From NCBI GenBank assembly GCA_903873705.1, contig CAIQPK010000022.1:1-64000 (forward strand): DNA of 64,000 nt. Direction: 5' to 3'. Shown piece by piece: positions 6,865-15,137 of this stretch (positions are counted from its first letter, which is position 1; each line of letters starts with the position of its first letter). The notes under the pieces are model-generated. The model saw only the letters and a program-made list of their open reading frames with translations. It was not told the DNA's origin and did not search any database. The position numbers and the translations under genes were made by a program. This DNA comes from an uncultured Acidobacteriota bacterium. GTDB taxonomy: Bacteria > Acidobacteriota > Terriglobia > Terriglobales > Acidobacteriaceae.

Positions 6865-8658
6865 ATGATCTCGCTGCTGCGCCGAACGCTCGTTGTTCCC
6901 GCCCCTGTTTCGATTGCTCTCCTCTGCGCGCTCGCCGTGCTCTCCGGCTGCCACCGCCATCGCGGCTCCAAAAACCTCGGCACCCAGGTCAAGCACGTCA
7001 TCGACGTCCCCAAGCTTCAGGTCCTCAAGTGGGCTGACTTCTCCGACTACCAGCCCCAGGTAAAAATCTTCTACGACCACCGCGAAGACGCCCTCGCCTG
7101 GACCGAAGACAACCTCCCCACCCCGCAGGCCCGCGCCCTCATCCAGGATTTCGCCAACGCCGCCGACAAAGGCCTCCGTCCCGAAGACTACGACGCTTCC
7201 CGCTGGCCGCAGCGCCTCGACAAGCTCGCCCAGATCGAGCGCACCGCAGACACCTCCGCCGCTGCCGGCGACGCCCTCGCGCAATTCGACGCCGCGCTCA
7301 CCATCTCCGCCATGCGCTACGTCTCTGACCTCCACTCCGGCCGCGTCAATCCCCAGCACCTCAACTTCGACATCGACGTCCCCGCCAAGCGCGCCGCCTT
7401 CGACATCCCCACCTTCCTCAACGACCAGGTCTCAGAAGCCGACGACGTCAACGCCGTCATCGCCACCATCGAGCCCCAGAACCCCATGTACACCGCCACC
7501 GCCCAGGCGCTGCAACACTACCGCGTGCTCGCCCATCAGCAGGACGCTCTCTCGCCCTACGACCGCGCGCCGCTGCTCAAGCTCACCTCCACTAAGCCCC
7601 TCGTAGCCGGCCAGCCCTACCCTGCGCTCGAGCTGTACAAAATCGCGCAGCACCTCGCGCTCGAAGGCGACCTCGCCGACGCTCCCGCCGGCCCCTCCAC
7701 CGTCGGCAACATCTACACCCAGGAACTCTCCGACGCCGTAAAGCATTACCAGAACCGCCACAGCCTCACCGTCGACGGCAAGCTCACGCAGGCCACCATC
7801 GATTCACTCAACGTCTCCATGGACTACCGCGTCGAGCAGCTCAACATGTCGCTCGAACGCTGGCGCTGGCTCGATGAGCCTTACCTCAACCCGCGCGTGC
7901 TCGAAAACCTCGCCGAATTCGTCGTCCGCACCTACAACCCCGATCACACGCTCGCCTTCAAGATGAAGACCGTCAACGGTCAAGCCCACGGCGACCACGA
8001 CACCCCCATGTTCACGCGCACCATGAAGTACCTCGTCTTCCGCCCCTATTGGAACGTGCCGCCGTCCATCATCAAGAAGGAACTCGTCGGCCACATCCAG
8101 CGCAGCGGCGTAGGGTATCTCGCGCAAAAGAACTTCGAAGTCACCCGCTCCGACGGCACACCCGTCGACGGCTACTCCGCTGCGGACATCGAGCACCTCC
8201 GCTACAACATCCGCGAGAAGCCCGGCCCGAAGAACTCCCTCGGCCTCGTCAAGTTCATGTTCCCCAACGAGTACGACGTCTACATGCACTCCACGCCCGA
8301 GCTAAACCTCTTCAACCTCACCCGCCGCGACCGCTCCCACGGCTGCGTCCGCCGCGAGCACGCCGACCAGATGGCCGTCTGGGTCCTCGACGGCCAGGGC
8401 GGAGACTGGGACGCCGACAAAGTCGCCGCCGCCATGACCAACGAAGACCAGAACAACAAAACCGTTGCCCTCAAAAACCCGCTACCCGTCACGATCTTCT
8501 ACCTGACCGCCACCGCCGACGAAGACGGCACCATCCACTTCTTCGACGACGTCTACGGCTACGACAAGCAGCTCCTCCAGTTCCTCGACAAGGGCATGCC
8601 CTACCCCTCATCCCCTGCAAAGGTGAATCCTAAGGTCCCGCCGGGTGAAACAGTTTAG
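6865..8658 (+). CDS. L,D-transpeptidase lipoprotein (YcbB/LdtD type)
   Basis: A periplasmic enzyme forming 3-3 peptidoglycan crosslinks or anchoring proteins to meso-DAP. The start is the ATG at 6865, preceded by AGGA; the product (597 residues) has a lipoprotein signal ending in LSGC. A long N-terminal scaffold region is followed by a peptidoglycan-binding domain (around TVDGKLTQATIDSLN) and the YkuD catalytic domain. The catalytic motif is complete: YMHSTP, then RSHGCVRREHA near residue 490, with the nucleophile Cys. The domain order matches E. coli YcbB. Composition equals the neighbours, so it looks native. Confidence 0.92.
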   Translation: MISLLRRTLVVPAPVSIALLCALAVLSGCHRHRGSKNLGTQVKHVIDVPKLQVLKWADFSDYQPQVKIFYDHREDALAWTEDNLPTPQARALIQDFANAADKGLRPEDYDASRWPQRLDKLAQIERTADTSAAAGDALAQFDAALTISAMRYVSDLHSGRVNPQHLNFDIDVPAKRAAFDIPTFLNDQVSEADDVNAVIATIEPQNPMYTATAQALQHYRVLAHQQDALSPYDRAPLLKLTSTKPLVAGQPYPALELYKIAQHLALEGDLADAPAGPSTVGNIYTQELSDAVKHYQNRHSLTVDGKLTQATIDSLNVSMDYRVEQLNMSLERWRWLDEPYLNPRVLENLAEFVVRTYNPDHTLAFKMKTVNGQAHGDHDTPMFTRTMKYLVFRPYWNVPPSIIKKELVGHIQRSGVGYLAQKNFEVTRSDGTPVDGYSAADIEHLRYNIREKPGPKNSLGLVKFMFPNEYDVYMHSTPELNLFNLTRRDRSHGCVRREHADQMAVWVLDGQGGDWDADKVAAAMTNEDQNNKTVALKNPLPVTIFYLTATADEDGTIHFFDDVYGYDKQLLQFLDKGMPYPSSPAKVNPKVPPGETV

Positions 8659-8668
8659 AAGTGAGTGG

Positions 8669-9097
8669 CTACGGTATCTGGTGCAGATACCTCTCGCCAT
8701 CGATGACACCCGTCGTGTTCAGCCGAACATCCATCGTCGCCAGCTTGCCACCCTTGGATGCTGCGAGTGCGAGTAGGTAACTGTCCGTTACCTGATTCGA
8801 AGTAAGAAGTTTGCTAGTCTCCCAGATTCTCGTGTCGGACGTGCTTACGTCGTCAGGCCAGAACACGTGCCCTGGCCCTGCCTTCAGCACCGCCAGCATC
8901 GCAGCTGCCACAGCAGGACTCCCCACAAAGTTCGGCATCGCGGTATGGCTAAGGATGCGGAGAAAACCCAGCTCCGTAATGGGACATGTAGCCCAGCCCC
9001 CTGCTCGAATAGACAGAAACCATGCCTGTGCGCGCGCATGAAAGACGTGCGTGGGTGAAACCAGAGCGATCAGCACATTCACGACGAGCAGAAACAT
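8669..9097 (-). CDS. PIN-domain toxin of VapC type, first catalytic Asp replaced by Val
   Basis: A 142-residue PIN protein. VapC toxins are Mg2+-dependent RNases using three or four acidic residues. Here E42 (CPITELGF), D105 (QVTDSYLLAL) and D123 (LATMDVRL) are present, but the N-terminal motif reads MFLLVVNVLIAL, whereas the family has Asp at position 5 (LLDVNVLIAL). The codon is GTC rather than GAC, one substitution. The protein may be an inactive toxin that still binds its antitoxin. It follows the antitoxin gene by 3 bases. Confidence 0.88.
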   Translation of the reverse strand: MFLLVVNVLIALVSPTHVFHARAQAWFLSIRAGGWATCPITELGFLRILSHTAMPNFVGSPAVAAAMLAVLKAGPGHVFWPDDVSTSDTRIWETSKLLTSNQVTDSYLLALAASKGGKLATMDVRLNTTGVIDGERYLHQIP

Positions 9098-9100
9098 ACG

Positions 9101-9328
9101 TTACAGAAGTTCGTCTCGCAACTGATTGACTACTTCCAGCGTGACGGGAGTCGTGTCGCGCACCAGTAGAACAGGGATCCCGTTGCGTATCTCATAAGGA
9201 GGACCGCTCGGCGCCAGGGCCTGACGCGTTAGGTCGGAGATGACTTTACCCACCGGCGCCTTTTTCTGCGCAGCGATCTCCTCGACTGCTTTCAGGACAT
9301 CATCGTCGATGGTGAGAACCGTTTGCAT
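9101..9328 (-). CDS. VapB-type ribbon-helix-helix antitoxin
   Basis: A 75-residue protein with an N-terminal ribbon (MQTVLTIDDDVLKAVEEIAA) and two helices typical of CopG/Arc DNA-binding antitoxins. The C-terminal half (GPPYEIRNGIPVLLVRD) would wrap the toxin. A good ribosome binding site (GAGGGG) precedes the ATG. It should repress its own operon and neutralise the PIN protein directly downstream. Confidence 0.85.
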   Translation of the reverse strand: MQTVLTIDDDVLKAVEEIAAQKKAPVGKVISDLTRQALAPSGPPYEIRNGIPVLLVRDTTPVTLEVVNQLRDELL

Positions 9329-9359
9329 AGGCCCCTCAGGTCAAATCATACATCCGCGG

Positions 9360-10091
9360 CTACGGCTTGCGTTCCGGCTCCATGCGCTGCTCGGCAGCCA
9401 CCCACTCCGTCACATCCCTCTCCACCGTGCGCAAATAATCCGACAATCGCTGCCCCTTCTTCTGCTCAAACACCCTCTCCAGCACCCGGCACTCCGCAAT
9501 CCGATCCACGCGAAAACTCCGAAAATCCTTCCGCAGCTCGCACCACGCCACCAGCGTCCACACACCGCCCCAGAAGTACAACGCCAGCGGACGCACCGTC
9601 CGCTCGCTCCCCGCGCCATCCAGCCGCAGATAAGCAAACTCCACCGCGTGGCAGCTCAAACAAGCCGCATGAAGCTTGTCGATCAGCTTCCGCTGCGCCT
9701 GCGGCAGCTTGAACCCCGGCGCATACAGCATGATGCTGTCCAGCCGCTCCGCCAGCGCCGGCGGCAGCACCGCCTCAATCCGCGCCAGCGCCGCACTCGC
9801 CGCAGCGACACTCTCCGCGCCACCCCACGCCTTCACCAGCCGCGCGCCCAGCACCAGTGCCGTCAACTCTTCCGGTGTAAACATCAGCGGCGGAAGATCA
9901 AACTCGCGGCGCAGCGTATACCCCACGCCCGCCTCGCCCTCGATCGGCTGCCCATTCAGCTGCAGGTCGCGCACGTCGCGATAGATCGTCCGCTCCGAAA
10001 CCTGCAGCCGCTCGGCCAGCGCCCGAGCCGTCCGCAGACGCCCCGAGCGCAGCATCTGCACTATGCGAAACAATCGATCGGCACGTCTCAT
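9360..10091 (-). CDS. YafY-type transcriptional regulator (HTH + WYL domains)
   Basis: A 243-residue regulator with an N-terminal winged helix-turn-helix (RLFRIVQMLRSGRLRTARAL, then SERTIYRDVRDL, residues 6-45) and a WYL-type ligand-sensing domain toward the C-terminus (residues about 135-215). These proteins often control neighbouring genes in response to nucleic-acid or small-molecule ligands. Directly upstream, 62 bases away and on the same strand, is a VOC-family gene, but a dispersed repeat sits between them, so operon membership is uncertain. Confidence 0.88.
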   Translation of the reverse strand: MRRADRLFRIVQMLRSGRLRTARALAERLQVSERTIYRDVRDLQLNGQPIEGEAGVGYTLRREFDLPPLMFTPEELTALVLGARLVKAWGGAESVAAASAALARIEAVLPPALAERLDSIMLYAPGFKLPQAQRKLIDKLHAACLSCHAVEFAYLRLDGAGSERTVRPLALYFWGGVWTLVAWCELRKDFRSFRVDRIAECRVLERVFEQKKGQRLSDYLRTVERDVTEWVAAEQRMEPERKP

Positions 10092-10100
10092 ACTTAGATA

Positions 10101-10132
10101 TTGTCATCCTGAACGCAGTGAAGGACCTGCTT
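10101..10132. repeat. Dispersed repeat copy 1 (TGTCATCCTGAaCG...GAAGGAcCTGC type)
   Basis: TTGTCATCCTGAACGCAGTG is followed by AAGGACCTGCTT. Related copies lie at 37877, 38703, 54287 and 63707, always between genes. This family of degenerate, partly palindromic repeats is common in Acidobacteriota intergenic DNA; its role is unknown. Confidence 0.7.
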
Positions 10133-10153
10133 CGCGCTTGTAGCGGCAAAAAT

Positions 10154-10528
10154 CTACCGGCTGTGCAACCCAACATGATTGCCCTCCGAATCGATCAGGC
10201 AAGCATAAAAACCGTACCCGCCCGGAACCTGCGTCTTCGGCACCAGCAGCTTCGCATTCAGGCTCTGCGCACGCGCCAGCGCATCGTCCAGCTTCCCATC
10301 GACGTTCAGGTAAACCATCGTGCCTTCCGCCGCCGGCTTCTGCCCCAGCCGCTGCACCAGGCATCCCCCCACCGCGCCCTCCCCGGAAGGAAACATGTGG
10401 CAAGGCTCATCGCCAGGAAACGGCAGCATCTGCGCCGCCAGCAGCGTCTCGTAAAACTGCGTCGCCCGATCAATGTCGGCTGTCGGAATCTCAAACCACG
10501 TAATCGCGTTGCCTTCAAACTTGCTCAT
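10154..10528 (-). CDS. VOC-family (glyoxalase/dioxygenase-fold) protein
   Basis: A 124-residue single-domain protein beginning FEGNAITWFEIPTADIDRAT, the usual first beta-alpha unit of VOC proteins, followed by FYETLL and ending GFYACLIDSEGNHVGLHS, the typical last strand. Such proteins are often annotated as glyoxalase or bleomycin-resistance relatives, and many have no proven activity. Metal ligands cannot be assigned with certainty. The ATG is preceded by a purine-rich ribosome binding site. Confidence 0.85.
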   Translation of the reverse strand: MSKFEGNAITWFEIPTADIDRATQFYETLLAAQMLPFPGDEPCHMFPSGEGAVGGCLVQRLGQKPAAEGTMVYLNVDGKLDDALARAQSLNAKLLVPKTQVPGGYGFYACLIDSEGNHVGLHSR

Positions 10529-10596
10529 GTGGACTCATCTCCTGTGCGGAATGAACTACACACGCAGAATAGAAAAGCCCTACTGACAACATGGTG

Positions 10597-11040
10597 TCAG
10601 TAGGCTGTCAGGATGAACCGCACTTCCAGCGGCTTCAGGTCAGGCTTCAACCACCGCCCTCGCGCCGCATCCGACTTCACCACATCGAACCCGCAATACT
10701 CCCCATGCAGCCGCCGCTGCTCGCCAAACTCCTCCACCGCCAGCCGCACCGCATCCAGGTCTGTCGCGCAATCCGCGCCCTGCAAAAAGTCATCCACCAC
10801 CGCCAGCCAGAAGATCGTCAGCGTCTCGTGATAAGCATTAGCCGGCGTCCCTACCGCCCGATTATGCCGCCGTATCGCCGTCCGCACCTTGGGCAGCACG
10901 CCATACGCATACCGCCGCAGATACAGCGCGGCAATCGCAACATGCGCGCCGTGCGTCCAGCGCTCGCGGGGTAGATGAGCGGTTTCGAAGAGATGCACGA
11001 AGTCGCTGAGCGCGGCTTCGGAGGTCAGGAAGTCATCCAT
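10597..11040 (-). CDS. Conserved hypothetical helical protein
   Basis: A 147-residue protein from ATG 11040 (30 bases inside the longest open frame). It is Trp/His/Arg-rich: FETAHLPRERWTHGAHVAIA, then LRRYAYGVL, RRHNRAVGT, and a C-terminal RWLKPDLKPLEV. The conserved-looking WTHGAHV and NAYHETLTIFW segments could bind a metal or ligand, but I cannot assign a family or reaction. A TAGACT hexamer lies 10 bases before the ATG with no Shine-Dalgarno sequence, so translation may start with almost no leader. Confidence 0.65.
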   Translation of the reverse strand: MDDFLTSEAALSDFVHLFETAHLPRERWTHGAHVAIAALYLRRYAYGVLPKVRTAIRRHNRAVGTPANAYHETLTIFWLAVVDDFLQGADCATDLDAVRLAVEEFGEQRRLHGEYCGFDVVKSDAARGRWLKPDLKPLEVRFILTAY

Positions 11041-11102
11041 GGATGAATTGAGTCTACAAGCCGCGGTCACGGCGAAAGCAGAAGTCGATGACGCTTGCGC
11101 AC

Positions 11103-11672
11103 CTATTGGTCGTGACGTTCGCTGCTGGTAACGAAGTCGCCTTCTTTAATCCGGAAAGCTGCCTCGTCGTCATCAACAAGGTCGAAGCCCGTGTCGGTAT
11201 GCGAAGGACGATGGGTGGACGTTCCATTCGGAGTCGCCGTGACTTGCACCGCGCCGAAGATAAGAGCGTAATTCGCTTCCCAGTAGTAGGTCTTGCCCGC
11301 TTCAGCATGGAGGGTCATCATCCCGAGCAGATCGCGCTTGCCTTTAACACTGCCGCAGAGCTTATGCTCGCCCGGCATGACGTCCACAAAGAAATAGCTG
11401 TTGTGTCTGGTCGCGCCAACCCACTTACCGTCCACCCCGAAGCGTGTGAGGATCGTGGAGCTAAGCATGGGTTTGTTGTATTTTTCCAGAAAGTAGACGC
11501 GTGCCTTGCCTTCCACCAGCGGCGGAAGAGTGGGAGTCGGGATAACATCGACGCGGAACTCTACCTTATTGTCGCCGCAGCCATCAGGCAGCAGGTTCTT
11601 CTTCTCATAGGCATGAGCGCACGGAACACCAAGAGCGAGAAGAATCGAACCGACCAAGACAGCAGACCGCAT
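11103..11672 (-). CDS. Secreted DUF2846-like protein
   Basis: A 189-residue protein starting at ATG 11672, chosen because AGGAG precedes it at correct spacing; an upstream in-frame codon at 11705 has no such site. It has a signal peptide (MRSAVLVGSILLALG...AHA) and a mature domain with KARVYFLEKYN, FGVDGKWVGATRHNSYFFVD and MPGEHKLCGSV, then LHAEAGKTYYWEA. This order matches DUF2846, beta-rich periplasmic proteins, often lipoproteins, of unknown role. It appears monocistronic, with dnaB ending 59 bases upstream of its ORF. Confidence 0.7.
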   Translation of the reverse strand: MRSAVLVGSILLALGVPCAHAYEKKNLLPDGCGDNKVEFRVDVIPTPTLPPLVEGKARVYFLEKYNKPMLSSTILTRFGVDGKWVGATRHNSYFFVDVMPGEHKLCGSVKGKRDLLGMMTLHAEAGKTYYWEANYALIFGAVQVTATPNGTSTHRPSHTDTGFDLVDDDEAAFRIKEGDFVTSSERHDQ

Positions 11673-11763
11673 GGAAACTCCTGGCGCTGGACGATAACAG
11701 CGCATGGCAGCAGGGAATCAGGGTGATCTTCGTCACTATAGCATTCCGCGCCGCAGGCGAAGG

Positions 11764-13155
11764 TCAATACGCGTCGCCACCGCCGCCATCGCCATGCGCC
11801 AGGTTCTCAAACCGCGTGTAGTCGGCGAGATACGCCATGTGCACCACGCCCGTAGGCCCGTTACGCTGCTTGGCGATGATGATCTCCGCCTTACCCTTCA
11901 GGTCCTCGTCCTCGCGGTTGTAGTACTCCTCGCGATGAATGAACGCCACCACGTCCGCATCCTGCTCAATCGATCCCGACTCGCGCAGATCGCTCAGCAG
12001 CGGCTTCTTGTCGCCCGTCCTCTGCTCACTGCCACGCGACAGCTGCGACAACGCCACCACCGGCACACGCAACTCCTTCGCCAGCGCCTTCAACCCGCGC
12101 GACACCGCACTCACTTCCTGCGTCCGGTTCTCAAACTTCTTCTGCGCCGACCCCACCGACCCCGTCATTAGCTGCAAATAATCAATCACGATCAAATCCA
12201 GTCGGCCTTCCTGCTGCGTCAGCCGCCGCGCCTTCGCCCGCATCTCGGCCAGCGTAATCCCGGGCGTGTCGTCGATAAACATCTTCGAACTCATCAACCG
12301 CTCCAGCGCATTGATCAGCTTGTCCCTGTCCGAGCGCGGAATAAACCCCGTCTGAATCAGCCGCGAATTCACACTGGCCTCACTCGCCAGCATGCGTCGC
12401 AGCAGACTCTCCTTCGACATTTCCAGCGAGAACACCGCCACCACCTTGTTGTCCCGCACCGCGCAGTTCTGAGCAATGTTGATCGCCCACGCCGTCTTGC
12501 CCATCGAAGGCCGCGCCGCAATAATAATCAACTCGCTCGGCTGCAGCCCGCTCGTCATCTTGTCGAAGTCAATGTAGTGCGTCGCGAGTCCCGTAATCTC
12601 GCGCCCCTGCTCATACAGCGCATCGATCGACCCAAACGAGCTAGCCACAATTTCGCCGACGCTCGAAAACCCGCGGTTGATGGCCGAATCCGCCACCTCC
12701 GCCAGCTTCGCTTCCACGTCGTTCAGCACATGCGTCGCTTCTTCCGTCTGGTCAGAAGCCTGCGCCATCCCCTCCGAAAAGATGCTCATCAACTGCCGCA
12801 GCAGGCTCTTGTCCTTCACAATCCGGACATAGCTCTCAATGTTCAGGTTCCGCGGAATGCCTTCAGTAAGGTGCGCCAGGTACGCCGGCCCGCCAATCGC
12901 CTCCAGCTCACGCTTCCTTGCCAGCGCATCCTGCACGGTCAGCAGATCAACCGCATGATTCAGCGCCAGCAGCTCCAGCATCGCGCGATACACACGCTGG
13001 TGCGAGTCCAGCGAAAAATCCTCCGCCCGCAACTTGGCCGTAGCATCACTGATCGCCACCGCATCCAGCAACATGGCGCCAAGAATGGCCACCTCCGTGT
13101 GCAGAGACGAAGGCATTCCATCGGGCGAAAAGCGAGGTTCAGCGAAAGCGGCCAT
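11764..13155 (-). CDS. dnaB: Replicative DNA helicase DnaB
   Basis: The hexameric helicase that unwinds DNA at the replication fork and binds primase. The 463-residue product has the N-terminal collar domain (LHTEVAILGAMLLD near residue 19) and the RecA-like motor with Walker A ARPSMGKT (214-221) and Walker B LIVIDYLQLM. The basic ERTGDKKPLLSDLRESGSIEQ region near the C-terminus is characteristic. Length is normal and no intein is present. A TACACT hexamer lies 10 bases before the ATG, with GGAAG between, so either a short leader or a conventional ribosome binding site is possible. Confidence 0.96.
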   Translation of the reverse strand: MAAFAEPRFSPDGMPSSLHTEVAILGAMLLDAVAISDATAKLRAEDFSLDSHQRVYRAMLELLALNHAVDLLTVQDALARKRELEAIGGPAYLAHLTEGIPRNLNIESYVRIVKDKSLLRQLMSIFSEGMAQASDQTEEATHVLNDVEAKLAEVADSAINRGFSSVGEIVASSFGSIDALYEQGREITGLATHYIDFDKMTSGLQPSELIIIAARPSMGKTAWAINIAQNCAVRDNKVVAVFSLEMSKESLLRRMLASEASVNSRLIQTGFIPRSDRDKLINALERLMSSKMFIDDTPGITLAEMRAKARRLTQQEGRLDLIVIDYLQLMTGSVGSAQKKFENRTQEVSAVSRGLKALAKELRVPVVALSQLSRGSEQRTGDKKPLLSDLRESGSIEQDADVVAFIHREEYYNREDEDLKGKAEIIIAKQRNGPTGVVHMAYLADYTRFENLAHGDGGGGDAY

Positions 13156-13245
13156 GAGTGCTTCCAGTGTAGAGACACAGCTTCAGTCCGGTGGACTTTA
13201 GCTCCCTGTGCATTCGTGGATAAACCCGCCAACTCCCCGTCACAC

Positions 13246-13274
13246 AACAGAAAACGGCGACCCGAAGGCCGCCG
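13246..13274 (-). terminator. Rho-independent terminator after the aminotransferase
   Basis: Read on the minus strand, an 8-bp stem (CGGCGGCC with GGTCGCCG, one mismatch, TTCG loop) is followed by TTTTCTGTTG. It lies 21 bases past the stop at 13296. Confidence 0.65.
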
Positions 13275-13295
13275 CTCCCAGTGGATTTGCTGTGA

Positions 13296-14468
13296 CTACT
13301 TCGTATGCTCCGCGTAAACCTTCTGCGCGGCAACCAACCCCGTCCCAAACTGAACACCCAGCTGCGGCAGCGACTTCACCACCACCTGCTCCATCGCCGC
13401 AAGCAGCGCCATCGTATCCAGATAGTCGAAGAAGCCCAGGTGAGCAATCCGGAATATCTGCCCCTTCATCTCGCCCTGCCCGTTGGTGATGATCGCCCCA
13501 AACCGCGACTTCAACTCCTTCACCATGATGCCCGAGTCCGTGCCCTCCGGCGCATACACCGCCGTCGCCGCCCCTCCCGGAGTCACCGCGAAGAGCTTGA
13601 AGCCCATCGCCGTCACCGCAGCCCGCGTCATCGCCGCAATCGTCTCGGCGTTGTCAACCAGCTTTGCTCGTCCCGCCGCAAGATCGCCATCAGCCTGCGC
13701 CGCAATCCAGTCCAGCGCCGCGCCCAGCGCCGCAATCAGCGCGACCGCCGGCGTATACGCGCTCTCGCCATTCTTCGCGTTCTTGCGCTCCTTGCGCAGA
13801 TCAAAGTAGTAGCGCGGATTGTACGTCGCCTCCATGCGCTCCCACGCCTTCTGGCTCACCGCAAGATAGCTCAGCCCCGGCGGAATCATCACCGCCTTCT
13901 GCGACCCGCCAATCAGCACATCGATGCCCCACGCATCCATATCCAGCACGCTCGTGCCCAGACCCGTAATGCCGTCCACAATCAGTAACGCTTCCGAGTT
14001 AGCCGCCTTCAACAACTCAGCAACGCCCTTCACATCGTGCCGCGCTCCGGTCGAAGTCTCATTCGCCTGCATGAACACCGCACGCGTCTCCAGCTTCAAT
14101 TCCTTCTTTACCTCTTCTAGGTCGAACGTCTGCCCATAAGGCACCTTCACCTCGTCAACCTCGCAGCCAAACGCCTTCGCCAGCGCGCTCCACCGCTCGC
14201 CAAACTTGCCCGCCGTCAACACCAGCACGCGGTCCCCCGGAGACGTCAAATTCGACACCGATGCCTCCATCGCGCCCGTACCCGAAGACGACAGGATAAT
14301 CACATCGTTCTTCGTTCCAACGAAGTCCTTCAACTGCGCCAGCACGCGCGTGTAAAGCGCACGAAACTCCGGCGTGCGGTGGTGAATATCGGCGGCAGCC
14401 ATCGCAAATTGCGCGGCAGGGAGCAGCGGCGTCGGTCCAGGCGTAAAGAGTCGTGTCTTGCGTATCAT
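13296..14468 (-). CDS. Class V aminotransferase, serine/alanine-glyoxylate type
   Basis: A PLP-dependent enzyme of the alanine-glyoxylate / serine-pyruvate transaminase family (390 residues). It opens with RLFTPGPTPL, has the phosphate-binding SSSGTGAMEA (60-69), the PLP-contacting Asp in LLIVDGITGLG, and the Schiff-base lysine in GGSQKAVMIPPG (K191). In related bacteria these enzymes serve glycine/serine interconversion or photorespiration-like glyoxylate removal; the natural amino donor cannot be read from sequence. TAAAAT lies 6 bases before the ATG, and GGAGG is too close to act as a ribosome binding site, suggesting a leaderless message. Confidence 0.9.
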   Translation of the reverse strand: MIRKTRLFTPGPTPLLPAAQFAMAAADIHHRTPEFRALYTRVLAQLKDFVGTKNDVIILSSSGTGAMEASVSNLTSPGDRVLVLTAGKFGERWSALAKAFGCEVDEVKVPYGQTFDLEEVKKELKLETRAVFMQANETSTGARHDVKGVAELLKAANSEALLIVDGITGLGTSVLDMDAWGIDVLIGGSQKAVMIPPGLSYLAVSQKAWERMEATYNPRYYFDLRKERKNAKNGESAYTPAVALIAALGAALDWIAAQADGDLAAGRAKLVDNAETIAAMTRAAVTAMGFKLFAVTPGGAATAVYAPEGTDSGIMVKELKSRFGAIITNGQGEMKGQIFRIAHLGFFDYLDTMALLAAMEQVVVKSLPQLGVQFGTGLVAAQKVYAEHTK

Positions 14469-14474
14469 GCCTCC

Positions 14475-14480
14475 ATTTTA
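14475..14480 (-). promoter_or_regulatory. Candidate -10 element (TAAAAT) of the aminotransferase
   Basis: TAAAAT (minus strand) ends 6 bases before the ATG at 14468, the same spacing as at dacB, 49527, 50896 and 63232. Confidence 0.45.
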
Positions 14481-14541
14481 CCGGCCCAGCGCCCGCCCCA
14501 CGGGCTTGATAAGCTGTAAGTTGGCATTCGGAGGCAGTGAC

Positions 14542-15018
14542 ATGGCAGCAATCGGCGACCGCATCGGCACAGACATCATCACCGCAATGAAAGCGAAGGA
14601 AGCCGACAAGCTCACCACGCTCCGCATGGTCAAGTCTGCGCTCAAGTCCAAGGAAATCGACAAGCGCGAGCCCCTTACCGACGCCGAAGAGCAGTCCATC
14701 CTTACCACCCTGCTCAAGCAGCGCCGCGAAAGCGTAGAAAGCTTCACCAAGGGCAACCGCCCCGAGCTCGCCGCAAAAGAACAGATCGAAATCGGCCTCA
14801 TCGAGGCCTACATGCCCCAGGCCGCCGGCGAAGACGACATCCGCGCCATCATCACCGGCGCCATCGACACCCTCACCAAATCCAACGGCACCCGCCCCAC
14901 CCCCAAAGACATGGGAGCCGTCATGAAAACCGTCCAGCAGCGCCTGCTGGCCGACGGCACCCGCGCCGACGGCAAACTCGTCAGCGAACTCGTCAAGTCA
15001 GAACTCGCAAAATCCTGA
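14542..15018 (+). CDS. GatB/YqeY domain protein
   Basis: A 158-residue soluble protein starting at ATG 14542 with GGAGG 8 bases upstream. It begins GDRIGTDIITAMKAKEADKL and contains TTLRMVKSALKSKEIDKREPLTDAEE, the standard YqeY N-terminal helices, with the C-terminal helical domain ending ADGTRADGKLVSELVKSEL. YqeY resembles the tail domain of the GatB subunit of tRNA-dependent amidotransferases, and a tRNA-related role is suspected but unproven. Confidence 0.92.
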   Translation: MAAIGDRIGTDIITAMKAKEADKLTTLRMVKSALKSKEIDKREPLTDAEEQSILTTLLKQRRESVESFTKGNRPELAAKEQIEIGLIEAYMPQAAGEDDIRAIITGAIDTLTKSNGTRPTPKDMGAVMKTVQQRLLADGTRADGKLVSELVKSELAKS

Positions 15019-15062
15019 ATCGATTTTGTCCCCAGACAACTGCGCAACGGGCGCTTTGAAGG

Positions 15063-15116
15063 GGCGGGACTTTAGTCCCGCCATACTCGTAACCGGTAGA
15101 TAGCGGCTTTAGCCGC
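15063..15116. repeat. Pair of palindromes with CTTTAG core (REP-like element)
   Basis: GGCGGGACT-TT-AGTCCCGCC (15063-15082) and GCGGCT-TT-AGCCGC (15103-15116) share the core CTTTAG between self-complementary arms of different sequence. It lies between convergent genes, so it could also stop transcription, but there is no T-tract. Palindromes with CTTCAG or CTGAAG cores recur at 31598 and 38846. Confidence 0.7.
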
Positions 15117-15137
15117 AGAGGCAATGCTGAGGTCGCC

